DNA of 64,000 nucleotides from NCBI GenBank assembly GCA_020052415.1, contig JAGVPB010000080.1, positions 1-64,000 on the forward strand, given 5' to 3'. Below, piece by piece: positions 1-8,205 of this stretch (positions within the stretch are counted from its first letter, which is position 1; every line of letters begins with the position of its first letter). The notes beneath the pieces were generated by a model. That model saw only the letters and a list, made by a program, of their open reading frames with translations. It searched no databases and was not told the DNA's origin. A program made the translations under genes and the position numbers. The DNA is from Bacteroidales bacterium. GTDB lineage: Bacteria; Bacteroidota; Bacteroidia; Bacteroidales; JAADJA01.

Positions 1-902
1 AGGTAAGCCTGAAGCGCCTGCTCAACTCCAAATGTCCCTGAAACCTGGGAAGTATAAACCTGGTGCGCTGCCACACCGCAGGCAAAAGTAAGGGCGGCCT
101 TTCCGTCCTCTTTGAGAAGCTCGTTGTTGGTATAACATATAGTAATCGTATCAAGGTGGGCATTCAGGACGGGAAACGAAGGAAAATCAATTTCCGTATG
201 GTCATCATCTATCCAGTAGTTTCTGCCGGCATAATTATGATGATAATCATCTTCATCGGTAAAGTAAGTGGTATTGATGGTTTCGTAATAATTCAGAATC
301 TGGGCCATAGCTGTAGCTGGGCAACCTGCCACACTGCGCTGGTTTGTCACCGGATCCCAGGGACAAAAATTATTGTATGGCGGCGATTGGGTCCAGTTGG
401 TTTCGAGCCAGCCACCGGTGGACGTCGTACCTTCAGGTGGCCATTGCTGAAAAAGTTTATTATCGAAATTTCCGGCCAGCAATTCGTCCCATTCATCCCA
501 TCGCTGCTGAAGAACATCTGTAGGGAGTTTGGCAATATTATAGATCCTGTTATTTATATCTGCCTTAAGCATTCTGATCAGGGCATTATCCTCTGCATCC
601 AGTTCGCCGGCATTATTCGTAAAAGAATAGACAATGACAGGCGGTAAATCTGTATCGGCAGTAATCACGATATAACCGGACGGTTCCAGTTCAAACATAA
701 AAAACAATGTATTTCCATTTGAACCGGTAAAACGGTTTTCATGATCTATAACCTTTAACCCGGAAGATTTCTGGAGATAAACAATCTTGTTAATTGCTGC
801 CGTGCGTGCATCGGAATAATCCACCGGCTCTGACTTTGCCGAAAATACAATTGATCCGAAGATATAACCAAAAATCACCGGGAAGTACAACCTCTGTCTC
901 AT
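1..902 (-). CDS. C10 family (streptopain-like) cysteine protease, partial
   Basis: Read by hand on the minus strand from the ATG at 902; the frame stays open to the left edge, so the C-terminus is missing. A hydrophobic signal segment covers about residues 1-20. Residues 25-110 resemble the Spi/C10 inhibitory propeptide (SGYIVITAD, PPVIVYS, then an ILNNR-like helix region). The mature domain follows with WLETNWTQ, YNNFCP and SVAGCPATAMAQILNYY, the streptopain active-site block, placing the nucleophile at Cys194. The catalytic His would lie beyond the edge. Family members are exported proteases made as inactive zymogens. The gene is divergent from tadA and has its own two-box promoter at 931-963. 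A T9SS sorting domain may exist in the missing part. Family assignment is strong; substrate is unknown. Confidence 0.85.
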   Translation of the reverse strand, partial: MRQRLYFPVIFGYIFGSIVFSAKSEPVDYSDARTAAINKIVYLQKSSGLKVIDHENRFTGSNGNTLFFMFELEPSGYIVITADTDLPPVIVYSFTNNAGELDAEDNALIRMLKADINNRIYNIAKLPTDVLQQRWDEWDELLAGNFDNKLFQQWPPEGTTSTGGWLETNWTQSPPYNNFCPWDPVTNQRSVAGCPATAMAQILNYYETINTTYFTDEDDYHHNYAGRNYWIDDDHTEIDFPSFPVLNAHLDTITICYTNNELLKEDGKAALTFACGVAAHQVYTSQVSGTFGVEQALQAY

Positions 903-930
903 AAAATTGAATATTTAAGTTTATATCATG

Positions 931-963
931 CAAAAATAAGGATTAAACCGAACATATTGCAAA
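931..963 (-). promoter_or_regulatory. Bacteroidota-type promoter for the C10 protease
   Basis: On the minus strand the -33 box TTTG (960-963) is separated by 21 bases from the -7 box TATTTTTG (931-938), a perfect TAnnTTTG match. Transcription would start about 25 bases before the ATG at 902. Confidence 0.6.
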
Positions 964-1032
964 CCGAAATATATTTGATTTAAAATCATCATTGGAAAGG
1001 ATGTAAAATGTAATTTTGGCAAAAATTTTAAA

Positions 1033-1479
1033 GTGGTCTTTACGGTTTTTTCGGATGAATTTTACATGACTCAGGCTTTAAACGAAGCTCAAAAAGCTCT
1101 TGAGCTGGATGAGGTTCCGGTGGGCGCTGTTGTGGTTTGCAACAACAGGATCATTGCAAAGGGTCATAACCTGACGGAGCAATTGAATGATGTTACAGCT
1201 CACGCAGAAATGCAGGCTTTTACTGCCGCCTCGAATTTTCTGGGCTCTAAATTCCTTGATGATTGCACTTTGTTTGTAACTATTGAACCCTGTACGATGT
1301 GCGCCGGGGCAGCATATTGGACCAGGATTGGAAAAATTGTATATGGTGCTCCAGACGAAAAGAGGGGATTCACAAACATCAGGGGAAAGGTTTTGCATCC
1401 GAAAACGAAAATCGTATCAGGGATTCTTGAAAAGGAGTGCAGCGGGTTGATGACCAGCTATTTTAAACAAAAAAGATAA
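1033..1479 (+). CDS. tadA: tRNA-specific adenosine deaminase (TadA-like)
   Basis: Zinc-dependent nucleoside deaminase of the cytidine deaminase fold, expected to convert A34 of tRNA-Arg(ACG) to inosine. The catalytic HAE motif with its zinc-binding His and proton-shuttling Glu is near residue 57. The second zinc motif PCTMCAGA lies about residues 87-94. Length 148 is normal for bacterial TadA. The start is uncertain. GTG at 1033 retains the family-typical N-terminal block FSDEFYMTQAL, whereas the first ATG (1066) removes it. A perfect -7 box TAATTTTG at 1011-1018 would leave only about 10 bases of leader before the GTG, which slightly favours the ATG. Guanine or other deaminases share the fold, but CTMCAGA and length fit TadA best. 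Confidence 0.85.
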   Translation: MVFTVFSDEFYMTQALNEAQKALELDEVPVGAVVVCNNRIIAKGHNLTEQLNDVTAHAEMQAFTAASNFLGSKFLDDCTLFVTIEPCTMCAGAAYWTRIGKIVYGAPDEKRGFTNIRGKVLHPKTKIVSGILEKECSGLMTSYFKQKR

Positions 1480-1529
1480 AACAAACTTGGTTTACGCTTA
1501 AAAGGAAAAACAGATATTAAATACAAACT

Positions 1530-1919
1530 ATGGAAATTTACTTTGAAGGAAAAAAGAAAGTCATTGCCGAAATAAACGGCTTTACTGTTAAAACTGATCA
1601 GGCTGTCCGTTCGGGAGGAGATGCCGAATATCCTGAACCATTTACAATGTTCCTCGCATCATTGGGAACCTGTGCCGGAATTTATGTCAAAAGTTTTTGC
1701 GACCAGCGTGGAATTCCGGCAGAAAATATCCGGCTTACAACAAAGGAACAGTTCAATTCTCTTAAAAAGATCATAGATCATGTGGAAATAAATATTCATG
1801 TTCCAACCGACTTTCCTGAAAAATACGAAAATGCCGTGATTCAAACTGCCAGCCTTTGCGCTGTGAAGCGCCACCTCAGGGAAGATATTGAAATGGTTGT
1901 TCGGATTGTGAGGCATTAG
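1530..1919 (+). CDS. OsmC/Ohr family protein
   Basis: A 129-residue protein of the OsmC fold. Members are thiol-dependent peroxidases, or uncharacterised relatives, that reduce organic hydroperoxides in the cytoplasm. The sequence shows the N-terminal strand pair, the central helix LASLGTCAGIYVKSFCDQRG with candidate reactive cysteines at about 50 and 58, and a C-terminal CAVKRHL block near residue 112. It has the YhfA-like architecture rather than the classical Ohr arrangement, so peroxidase activity is inference. It lies 50 bases after tadA on the same strand and may be co-transcribed. Confidence 0.75.
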   Translation: MEIYFEGKKKVIAEINGFTVKTDQAVRSGGDAEYPEPFTMFLASLGTCAGIYVKSFCDQRGIPAENIRLTTKEQFNSLKKIIDHVEINIHVPTDFPEKYENAVIQTASLCAVKRHLREDIEMVVRIVRH

Positions 1920-2015
1920 GAGATTGTTTTTTATTGGGATAGGAAAAACACGGAACTCAGAACTCAGAACACTGAACTCAAATCCCTGGACCTAAAATTA
2001 ACTTAACGATTAATT

Positions 2016-2339
2016 ATGGCATACGATATTAACATCGAGAACCAGATCAAAGATGTTGTTAAAGACTGGCCGGGAATAGAAGCAAAGAGGATGTTCGGAG
2101 GTGTTGGATTTCTTTTGCATGGAAATATGCTTGCCGCGGTTTATAAAGAGAGTTTGATCCTGCGTTTAAATGAGACGGATTTTGAAGAGATCAAAAACCA
2201 TCCGGGTTTTCATCTTTTCGATATCACTGGGAGGCCTATGAAAGGCTGGGCATTGATGACGGGCAATACACTGTTGCCGAAGGAATACAAACTTTGGATT
2301 GAAAAAGCAAGGCACTTTGTTCAAACCCTGCCTGCTTAA
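2016..2339 (+). CDS. TfoX N-terminal domain protein
   Basis: A 107-residue protein matching the TfoX/Sxy N-terminal domain: KRMFGGVGFLLHGNMLAAVYKESLILRL followed by the PMKGWALM signature. Full-length TfoX regulates competence in Gammaproteobacteria, but Bacteroidota carry only this stand-alone domain and its role there is unknown. The gene is 96 bases downstream of the OsmC-like gene, with a spacer of short reiterated ACTCAGAAC-type units (about 1955-1982). It converges on the five-module lipoprotein gene. Confidence 0.75.
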   Translation: MAYDINIENQIKDVVKDWPGIEAKRMFGGVGFLLHGNMLAAVYKESLILRLNETDFEEIKNHPGFHLFDITGRPMKGWALMTGNTLLPKEYKLWIEKARHFVQTLPA

Positions 2340-2370
2340 TAGAAGCAGTATTCAGAATAAAAATCGGCAA

Positions 2371-2442
2371 AACCTGAAACCTTGAACATGTTTACATCCC
2401 CCAGCCCCCTTCAAAGGGGGAATGGAACCTGAAACCTTGAAC
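2371..2442. repeat. Intergenic 17-bp direct repeat around a C/G-rich palindrome
   Basis: Two identical 17-base copies (AACCTGAAACCTTGAAC) at 2371-2387 and 2426-2442 flank the perfect palindrome CCCCCTTCAAAGGGGG at 2405-2420. The element lies between convergent genes and could act as a bidirectional hairpin, but no U-tract follows on either side. Similar C5/G5 palindromes are common between Bacteroidota genes. Confidence 0.6.
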
Positions 2443-2451
2443 CATTTTCCC

Positions 2452-4098
2452 CTACCTGTCGCGCCATCGTGCTACGCTGATATGGACAGTATCTGCAAAG
2501 CCGAGATTCAATCCCCGGTTTGAAATGTCCCATCCATTCAGATCTACTTCACAATTATACCATCCGCCTCGGGTGATTTTGAATTCCACATAATCTCCGT
2601 TAAGGTGTAAAGTTATGTATGATTTACCGTCGGCCAGCTTTTTAAAAGTCATATCCCTGTTGCCCGGATCCCAGTCGTTAAATGTTCCGGCAATATAAAT
2701 TATGGAAGAAGGCGGTGTGTTTTCAGGCAGTGCATCAATTACTATGGTTGTTCTTTCATTGTAACCGGCTGGTTTGTCTTTCCAGTTGGCAACTTTAATG
2801 TAAAGCGTATCATAATCCTTATACAAATAATTCCTGTTTGGCATTTCCGAACCTGATTGATCTACCTCTATAGTTTTCCAGCTTCCCCGTGTTACTTTGA
2901 ATTCCATGTAGTGATTCTCGCGGGGAATATTGAGCACATATTTCCCGCCCGTGGTTTTTTCGAACCTGAACCTTGCCCTGTTGGGATCAAATCCATTAAA
3001 ATTTCCGGCAAGGTATAACCTGTCTTCTTCAGGTGTATTTGGTGGCAGTTCCGATAAAATAATGGTCACATTTTTATCAAGTGATCCGGGGAGATCCTTC
3101 CATCCCTGAATATCTATGAAAACCGTATCTGAACCATTCAGGTCGGTAACCCGGTTTGAAATATCATATCCATAAGGATCGGTTTCGACGGTATGCCATC
3201 CACCCCGCGTAAACTTGTATTCCAGTGTATAATTTCTTTTCGGCATGGAAAAGGTGTAAAAATTTTTACCTGTTTTCCTCATAACGAATTCCCTGTCATA
3301 GGGATCCCAGTTATTCAGATTGCTTACCAGGATGATGTTGTCTCCTTCAGGAGTATTGCGGGGGATATTCTTACAAATAAATTCCACTTTGTTTTGTTTC
3401 GAAACCGGTAAATCAACCCATCCTTCAACGGATAATTCAAGGGTATCTTTTTTACCAAAAGAAGCAAGCCGGTTAGGGCGCACGTTACCAAATTCGTCGG
3501 ATTCAGAAGTAGAAAGATCACCACGGGTAACTTTAAACTCCACATCTTTTCCTTTGGGAGGACGGGGTATTGTTATAGAATATTTCCCCGAACTGTCTTT
3601 CTGTAAAACCGATGACTGATCCGGATTCCAGGAATTAAAACTGCCTGCGAGGCTCAGGGCTTCATTCTCCGGAGTATTTTCAGGAATATTTTTCAGGACT
3701 ACGGTAAGCCTCGGGCAGTTCAATGGATCAAGATCATTCCAGCTTTCGACACTGATGGTCGTAGTATCCTCATTGCCAAGCACCATTATACGATTCCCGA
3801 TTTCATAGCCGCATACATCAGTTTCGACGGTAGTCCAGTCGCCGCGGGTTATCTTGTACTCAACCGAACCGAAACCCGGAGGAAGTTGATAAGTGTATGA
3901 GCTATCCTGATTCAGTGTCATCTGATAAGACTGGTCACCCGGATCCCAGTTATTAAAATTACCCGCAACAAAGAGGGGTTGTCCTTTCGGTGTATTGGCA
4001 GGTATGTCATCCACCTTTATCACTGCCCGGTGACAAGAAGCAAAAAGCAGCAGCGCCGTTGAAACTATAAATATTTTATGACGATTTGAACTTTCCAT
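2452..4098 (-). CDS. Lipoprotein with five tandem CBM20/48-like modules
   Basis: Signal peptide with a lipobox-like LLFASC, so the mature protein should be lipid-anchored. Five consecutive modules of roughly 100 residues fill the rest (about 28-125, 130-230, 237-337, 345-440, 448-548). Each has the order IPxNTPxxxxLxxAGNFNxWDP, then KxTRGxWxxVExDxxGxxxxNR, then a WxDxP end. The AGNFNNWDP and NR pattern resembles starch/glycogen-binding E-set modules (CBM20/CBM48 or AMPK-beta type). There is no catalytic domain. The ATG at 4098 overlaps the stop of the LytTR regulator (TGATG), so translational coupling is likely; a GTG codon one triplet earlier is an alternative. Binding to glucans is inference; the modules could be purely structural. 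Confidence 0.75.
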   Translation of the reverse strand: MESSNRHKIFIVSTALLLFASCHRAVIKVDDIPANTPKGQPLFVAGNFNNWDPGDQSYQMTLNQDSSYTYQLPPGFGSVEYKITRGDWTTVETDVCGYEIGNRIMVLGNEDTTTISVESWNDLDPLNCPRLTVVLKNIPENTPENEALSLAGSFNSWNPDQSSVLQKDSSGKYSITIPRPPKGKDVEFKVTRGDLSTSESDEFGNVRPNRLASFGKKDTLELSVEGWVDLPVSKQNKVEFICKNIPRNTPEGDNIILVSNLNNWDPYDREFVMRKTGKNFYTFSMPKRNYTLEYKFTRGGWHTVETDPYGYDISNRVTDLNGSDTVFIDIQGWKDLPGSLDKNVTIILSELPPNTPEEDRLYLAGNFNGFDPNRARFRFEKTTGGKYVLNIPRENHYMEFKVTRGSWKTIEVDQSGSEMPNRNYLYKDYDTLYIKVANWKDKPAGYNERTTIVIDALPENTPPSSIIYIAGTFNDWDPGNRDMTFKKLADGKSYITLHLNGDYVEFKITRGGWYNCEVDLNGWDISNRGLNLGFADTVHISVARWRDR

Positions 4099-4865
4099 CA
4101 CTTATCCATCCATTTTAAAAAATCGGGAACCCTCACCCTGCTTATCAAAACCGTATCGTTTGTTGCCGGTAAAAGGTCAATATGCAGTCTGCTGTTGAAA
4201 TACTTATTTATCTTACCAATTGAACCAATGGTAATCAGGTAGCTCCGGTTCAGCCTGAAAAAATTGATTGGATCCATCAATCCTCCAAGCTGATCAAGGG
4301 TGTAGTCAATAATATACCTGTTGTTATTTTTTGTGACCAGGACTACTTCATTGTCCTCAGCTTTAAAGTATGCTATATCAGCAACTCCAATGTGTTTTAA
4401 CTGATCACCAACTTTTGCGATAAACCGTGACTTATATTTCGGAATTCCGGCGCTCAGCAATTGTTCAATCTGATGAAAACTGATTGCATGAGGTTGCTGT
4501 TCAGGCTTTTCATGAAGCGTTTTAAATTTTATTAATGCATTTTCAAGTTCAGTTTGCTTCACCGGTTTGAGCAGGTAATCAATGCTGTTAACTTTGAAAG
4601 CCTGAATGGCATATTCATCATAGGCCGTAGTGAAAATAACCGGAGTTTTTACTTCCGTCAGCTTAAAAATTTCAAAGCTGAGGCCATCCGACAATTGAAT
4701 ATCCATAAAGATCAAATCAGGTGCAGGATTGCCGGTCAGCCATTCAACGCTGTCTTCCACACTGTCAATGCAATTAAGGACAATGATAGCCTTATCTGTT
4801 TTATCCAGCAGACGCTTCAGTTCATTTTGCGCGAAAGGCTCATCTTCAATGATCAGAACTTTCAT
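4098..4865 (-). CDS. LytTR-family response regulator
   Basis: N-terminal receiver domain with the acidic pair EDE (residues 7-9), phospho-acceptor Asp55 in FMDIQL, the TTAYDEYA switch region and Lys in YLLKPV near residue 105. A C-terminal LytTR DNA-binding domain spans about 155-255 (FKAEDNEVVLVTKNNNRYIIDYTL, FFRLNRSYLI). I start at ATG 4865, which gives the standard MKVLIIEDE N-terminus; a TTG three codons earlier also exists. It follows the kinase gene by five bases and overlaps the downstream lipoprotein gene. It should be phosphorylated by the adjacent kinase and bind direct repeats upstream of target genes, which are not identifiable here. Confidence 0.9.
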   Translation of the reverse strand: MKVLIIEDEPFAQNELKRLLDKTDKAIIVLNCIDSVEDSVEWLTGNPAPDLIFMDIQLSDGLSFEIFKLTEVKTPVIFTTAYDEYAIQAFKVNSIDYLLKPVKQTELENALIKFKTLHEKPEQQPHAISFHQIEQLLSAGIPKYKSRFIAKVGDQLKHIGVADIAYFKAEDNEVVLVTKNNNRYIIDYTLDQLGGLMDPINFFRLNRSYLITIGSIGKINKYFNSRLHIDLLPATNDTVLISRVRVPDFLKWMDK

Positions 4866-4870
4866 AAACT

Positions 4871-5902
4871 TCAAATTAACGGAATCCTCACTTTAAATAC
4901 CTGTTCGTTTTCAATTACTTCAATTTTCCCGGAGCTTAAAAAGCCGTACCTGCTTTGGATATTCTTAAGCCCAACATTGCTCGAGTACTCTTTTGTTTCT
5001 TTTTTCTGAATGTTGTTTTCCACAACGAGATATGAATCCTCATCATAAATTCTGATGGTCAGGGGCTTTTTTTTCGAGATCACATTATGCTTTATCGCAT
5101 TTTCGATCAGCATTTGAAGGGTCATGGGTGCAATCATTCGTTCACCCGATGCGGTTCCGATGTTCACTGCCATTTCGAGGTTCTGGTCAAAACGCAACTG
5201 AACCAGATAAATGTACGATCCCACCATTTCAAGCTCTCTGCTCACCTTTACCAGCTCATGATCCCTGAATTCAAGGATATACCTGTAAACATCAGCCAGT
5301 TCACGGATAAATTTTTCAGCTTTGTCCTGATTCTCATAAACAAGCGATGACAGGGTATTAAGGCTGTTGAACAGGAAATGCGGATTCAACTGAGACCGCA
5401 GTGACTCGAATCTGAACTCCGCATTTTCTTTTTTGAACCTTTCCAGCTCTGCCAGCGAGAATCTCCATTTTTCCTGTAAAAACATGCTCAGGTCTATCAG
5501 TACCAGGGTGGTGGAAACAATAAAAATATAGACCATGATAATGACTTCATCCAGCAACCTGACATAACTGACTTCCATGAAAATGATCACTACTAACCAC
5601 CTGACCCCTTCGATGAAGAAAAAGCCAATTCCCAGGCTCGTCAGCCATTGTAAGAAAAATCGCTTCCGGGGATTGTCTGACCATTTAAACTTTTTGTCAT
5701 ATTTTCGGGTTAGCTGGTTAATACTTTCAAAAACCAACCCAACAAGCAAGATTGCATACAAGTATATCCTGAATGTTTGAAACAATGGATACTGACGGTA
5801 AATCAGGCTATAAACAACATCCAGCAGAAATCTGAAGGCAATTGCCATCGGGATGATGCTGCTCCATCTGATCCATTTATTGTTCTTAACAAGGTTTATC
5901 AA
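4871..5902 (-). CDS. LytS/YehU-type membrane sensor histidine kinase
   Basis: Four hydrophobic segments occupy about residues 13-35, 43-62, 84-110 and 117-143, with no extracytoplasmic sensor domain of any size. A short coiled coil (about 145-165) leads to the His_kinase domain (PF06580 type). The phospho-acceptor His is in QLNPHFLFNSLNTL near residue 175. The ATP-binding N box is LIENAIKHN, and GLKNIQSRY supplies the G box. The start is a TTG at 5902: an in-frame stop lies a few codons upstream, and the next ATG would cut into the first membrane helix. A -7-like box TAAATTTG sits at 5943-5950 on this strand. It is the first gene of the kinase-regulator-lipoprotein operon. Confidence 0.88.
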   Translation of the reverse strand: MINLVKNNKWIRWSSIIPMAIAFRFLLDVVYSLIYRQYPLFQTFRIYLYAILLVGLVFESINQLTRKYDKKFKWSDNPRKRFFLQWLTSLGIGFFFIEGVRWLVVIIFMEVSYVRLLDEVIIMVYIFIVSTTLVLIDLSMFLQEKWRFSLAELERFKKENAEFRFESLRSQLNPHFLFNSLNTLSSLVYENQDKAEKFIRELADVYRYILEFRDHELVKVSRELEMVGSYIYLVQLRFDQNLEMAVNIGTASGERMIAPMTLQMLIENAIKHNVISKKKPLTIRIYDEDSYLVVENNIQKKETKEYSSNVGLKNIQSRYGFLSSGKIEVIENEQVFKVRIPLI

Positions 5903-6022
5903 TTCGTATTTTCTTACTCAATGTTTTACCTGAACGAAAGGCCAAATTTACAAATTAAGCTGAGGTTTATGATAAAGATTTCAAAGAACGAATTATTAAA
6001 TTTCCTTTCAAACTCTGACCTC

Positions 6023-6397
6023 TTACTTCGACAATGCTATTGAACCGCTTCCCTTTAACATAGTGTTGGTATAGAGGATTTCCCTGCCTTTTGATACTTC
6101 GAAGGTATATTTTCCTTCAGGAAGGCTCTTTATGTCGAAGGTGATCTTTCTGTTTTCCGGCTTCCGTAAGCTCTTTTCATATACCAGGGAACCTTCATCA
6201 TCCCTGATTTTGAGGTTTAATTTATCCTCGGGCTGTTTCATTACAATTACGGTTACCTGGTCATTGACATTGGAATATACGGCAACCTTTACTTTGGCAA
6301 CTTCTGATTTTTTTTCTTGTTCATTTTGAGAAACTTTCTGTGCATACGTTACGGCAGTCAAAACTACCAGGGCTGTTGTTAAAATTAATGTTTTCAT
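6023..6397 (-). CDS. Small exported beta-rich protein
   Basis: The start is ATG 6397, giving a clear signal peptide (MKTLILTTALVVLTAVTYA, cleavage before QKVSQ). The mature part of about 105 residues alternates beta strands: VKVAVYSN, QVTVIVMKQPEDKLNLKIRDDEG, then KITFDIKSLPEGKYTFEVSKGREILYT. This pattern is seen in small DUF3244-like or T9SS-CTD-like beta-sandwich proteins of Bacteroidota. It lacks the conserved ends of a true type A sorting domain. A -7 box TACTTTTG is at 6439-6446 on the minus strand. Function is unknown; it is probably periplasmic or surface-exposed. Confidence 0.6.
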   Translation of the reverse strand: MKTLILTTALVVLTAVTYAQKVSQNEQEKKSEVAKVKVAVYSNVNDQVTVIVMKQPEDKLNLKIRDDEGSLVYEKSLRKPENRKITFDIKSLPEGKYTFEVSKGREILYTNTMLKGSGSIALSK

Positions 6398-6758
6398 GAT
6401 TTCAAAATTTAAAGTGTTAAACAATATTAATTACGAACCAAAAGTACATCCCCGGTAAAGCGAAAGAAATCAAAAAGCTGTGAAGTTCATTTTCAGGAAC
6501 GTGAAATGAAACCTATAGATGGTGAACTCAATAAAAAAGTGTTGAACCGAATTTAGAATCTATTCCCTAAAATGGGATATAGTGGATGAAAGGGTTATAA
6601 GGTCTGATTATTTTCATTTCCCGTATTTCCCCTATACCTTATTCCTTTTTACACTGCGCGGTATTATGCCGTTCTACTTATAATTTTCAGAAAGGTATTA
6701 TTGTTTTGGCAGGTATCTGGAATAATATCTATTTTTGTGAAAGTAAATTTATTCCTGC

Positions 6759-6833
6759 GGGTGGTTAGCTCAGTTGGTTCAGAGCGCTTGCCTCACACGC
6801 AAGAGGTCAAGAGTTCAAATCTCTTACCACCCA
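6759..6833 (+). tRNA. tRNA-Val (anticodon CAC)
   Basis: A full cloverleaf can be folded by hand: acceptor GGGTGGT/ACCACCC, D-stem GCTC/GAGC, anticodon stem CTTGC/GCAAG with loop CTCACAC (anticodon CAC), five-base variable loop, and T-stem AAGAG/CTCTT with loop TTCAAAT. Discriminator A; CCA is not encoded. Length is 75 nt. It sits alone between two minus-strand genes. Confidence 0.95.
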
Positions 6834-6927
6834 CTAATTAATTGAAAACTCCATATCAATTTTCACCAGAGTTAAAATATCGCTTATAGAAGCATGAAGT
6901 ATAATCCTGATTTGACTTTGCAGGTTT

Positions 6928-8187
6928 TTATTCCATGATGAGTTCAAAATCTTTCTCCGCAATCAGTTCGTTAAAGAGATACACCTGCAAGGAACATTTT
7001 CCAGGCTGTCGTTTATCAGGTGTAATGGAAATGGAACTATTAAGAGATGATGTTGAATCACCGGGGGTAAGTTCGATCTGTTTTCTGTAAAAAGACTTGT
7101 TGTCCGGTCCGATCCAGTTGAGGTGGAATTTGAGCAACCGCTCGCCAAAATCTTTACGATTCTCCAATTCTATGAATGCACGGACCTTTCCACTTTTACT
7201 GATGGTAAAAATGGGTTCCGTTATGATAGGCTTGCCGGTTTCCTTGTCAATACTACTGCATAATACAATAGAAGCTTTCATTCGCTTTTGTTTGGAAACA
7301 ACATTCCTGACTTCATTTTGCAGTTCAAATTTCTTTTCAGCAATAAGCATATCAGAGAGATATGCACGTACGGCATATTTCCCCGGCTTCTGTACCTCGG
7401 GAGAGATGGGAATAAAACTGGTTAAAGACGACGTGGAATCGTCTGGCAGGAGTTCAATGTCTTTTCTGTAAAATGAAATTCCGCTTGAGTCTGTCCAGTC
7501 GAAGTAAAACTTAAATTCCTGGTATGATAAAATACCCGGATTAACCATATCAACAAATGCACGGACTTTTGCTTTTTCCCTGATAATGAATACGGAGTCC
7601 ACTCCTATCAAGTTTCCTGTTTCCTTGTCAATAGTCCTGCAAAGTGTTATACTTGCTGAGATATTATCTATATCGGATGCGGTAATCTTGTATTCCGGAC
7701 GGAGTATGAATCTCTTTTCAGCGATCAGTTCCCTGTAAAGGTATAGTTGAAGGAGGTAATTTCCAGGCTGTCGTTTATCCGGTGAGATCGCGATGGAACT
7801 ATTAATTGTTGAAGATGTATCAGCAGGTGTAAGATCAATGCGTTTGGTGTAAAAAGAATTTCCATCCGGACTTATCCATACCAGGTGGAACATCAAATCC
7901 CTGTTATTCTCTTTAAAAACATTTTCAAGGTCTGCGAATGCGCGGACGTTTTCTTTTTCTCCAAGTGTAAATGTTGTTCCGGCTCCGATACGTTTTCCGG
8001 TCTTTTTATTTAAATTCTTACAAAGTATTATCCTTGCACTGATACCGTCGGTTTTCTTCGCCGGATAAACAATTGTTGAGTCCGGTGTTAAAACAGGAAT
8101 CTCATCTCGGCTCGAGCATCCTGAAATTACAAGTTGCAGGAGTGCTATCAGAATCAGTAATGATGTCAATAGTTTCAGTTGTTTCAT
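6928..8187 (-). CDS. Lipoprotein with three tandem beta repeats, last gene of the pgs run
   Basis: Signal peptide with lipobox LVISGC (Cys near residue 24). Three copies of a module of about 120 residues follow. Each runs from SASIxLCxxIDKETGKxIG, through VRAFxDLEN and a W-x-PDGxSFYxKxIxLxPxDS segment, to SSIxISPDKRQPGxYxLQxYLxxxLIAEKxF. Copies start near residues 48, 170 and 300. I do not recognise the module; it looks like an Ig-like beta sandwich. The gene follows the HGSNAT-like gene by 18 bases, so it is probably the tail of the same transcript. An envelope-associated accessory role for the polymer locus is inference from position alone. Confidence 0.65.
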   Translation of the reverse strand: MKQLKLLTSLLILIALLQLVISGCSSRDEIPVLTPDSTIVYPAKKTDGISARIILCKNLNKKTGKRIGAGTTFTLGEKENVRAFADLENVFKENNRDLMFHLVWISPDGNSFYTKRIDLTPADTSSTINSSIAISPDKRQPGNYLLQLYLYRELIAEKRFILRPEYKITASDIDNISASITLCRTIDKETGNLIGVDSVFIIREKAKVRAFVDMVNPGILSYQEFKFYFDWTDSSGISFYRKDIELLPDDSTSSLTSFIPISPEVQKPGKYAVRAYLSDMLIAEKKFELQNEVRNVVSKQKRMKASIVLCSSIDKETGKPIITEPIFTISKSGKVRAFIELENRKDFGERLLKFHLNWIGPDNKSFYRKQIELTPGDSTSSLNSSISITPDKRQPGKCSLQVYLFNELIAEKDFELIME

Positions 8188-8205
8188 TCCTCTGTGACTC
8201 CTGTT

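Noticed and set aside
63-647. Long open frame on the plus strand at the left edge
   Set aside because: It is antisense to the C10 protease, whose propeptide and active-site motifs read clearly on the minus strand.
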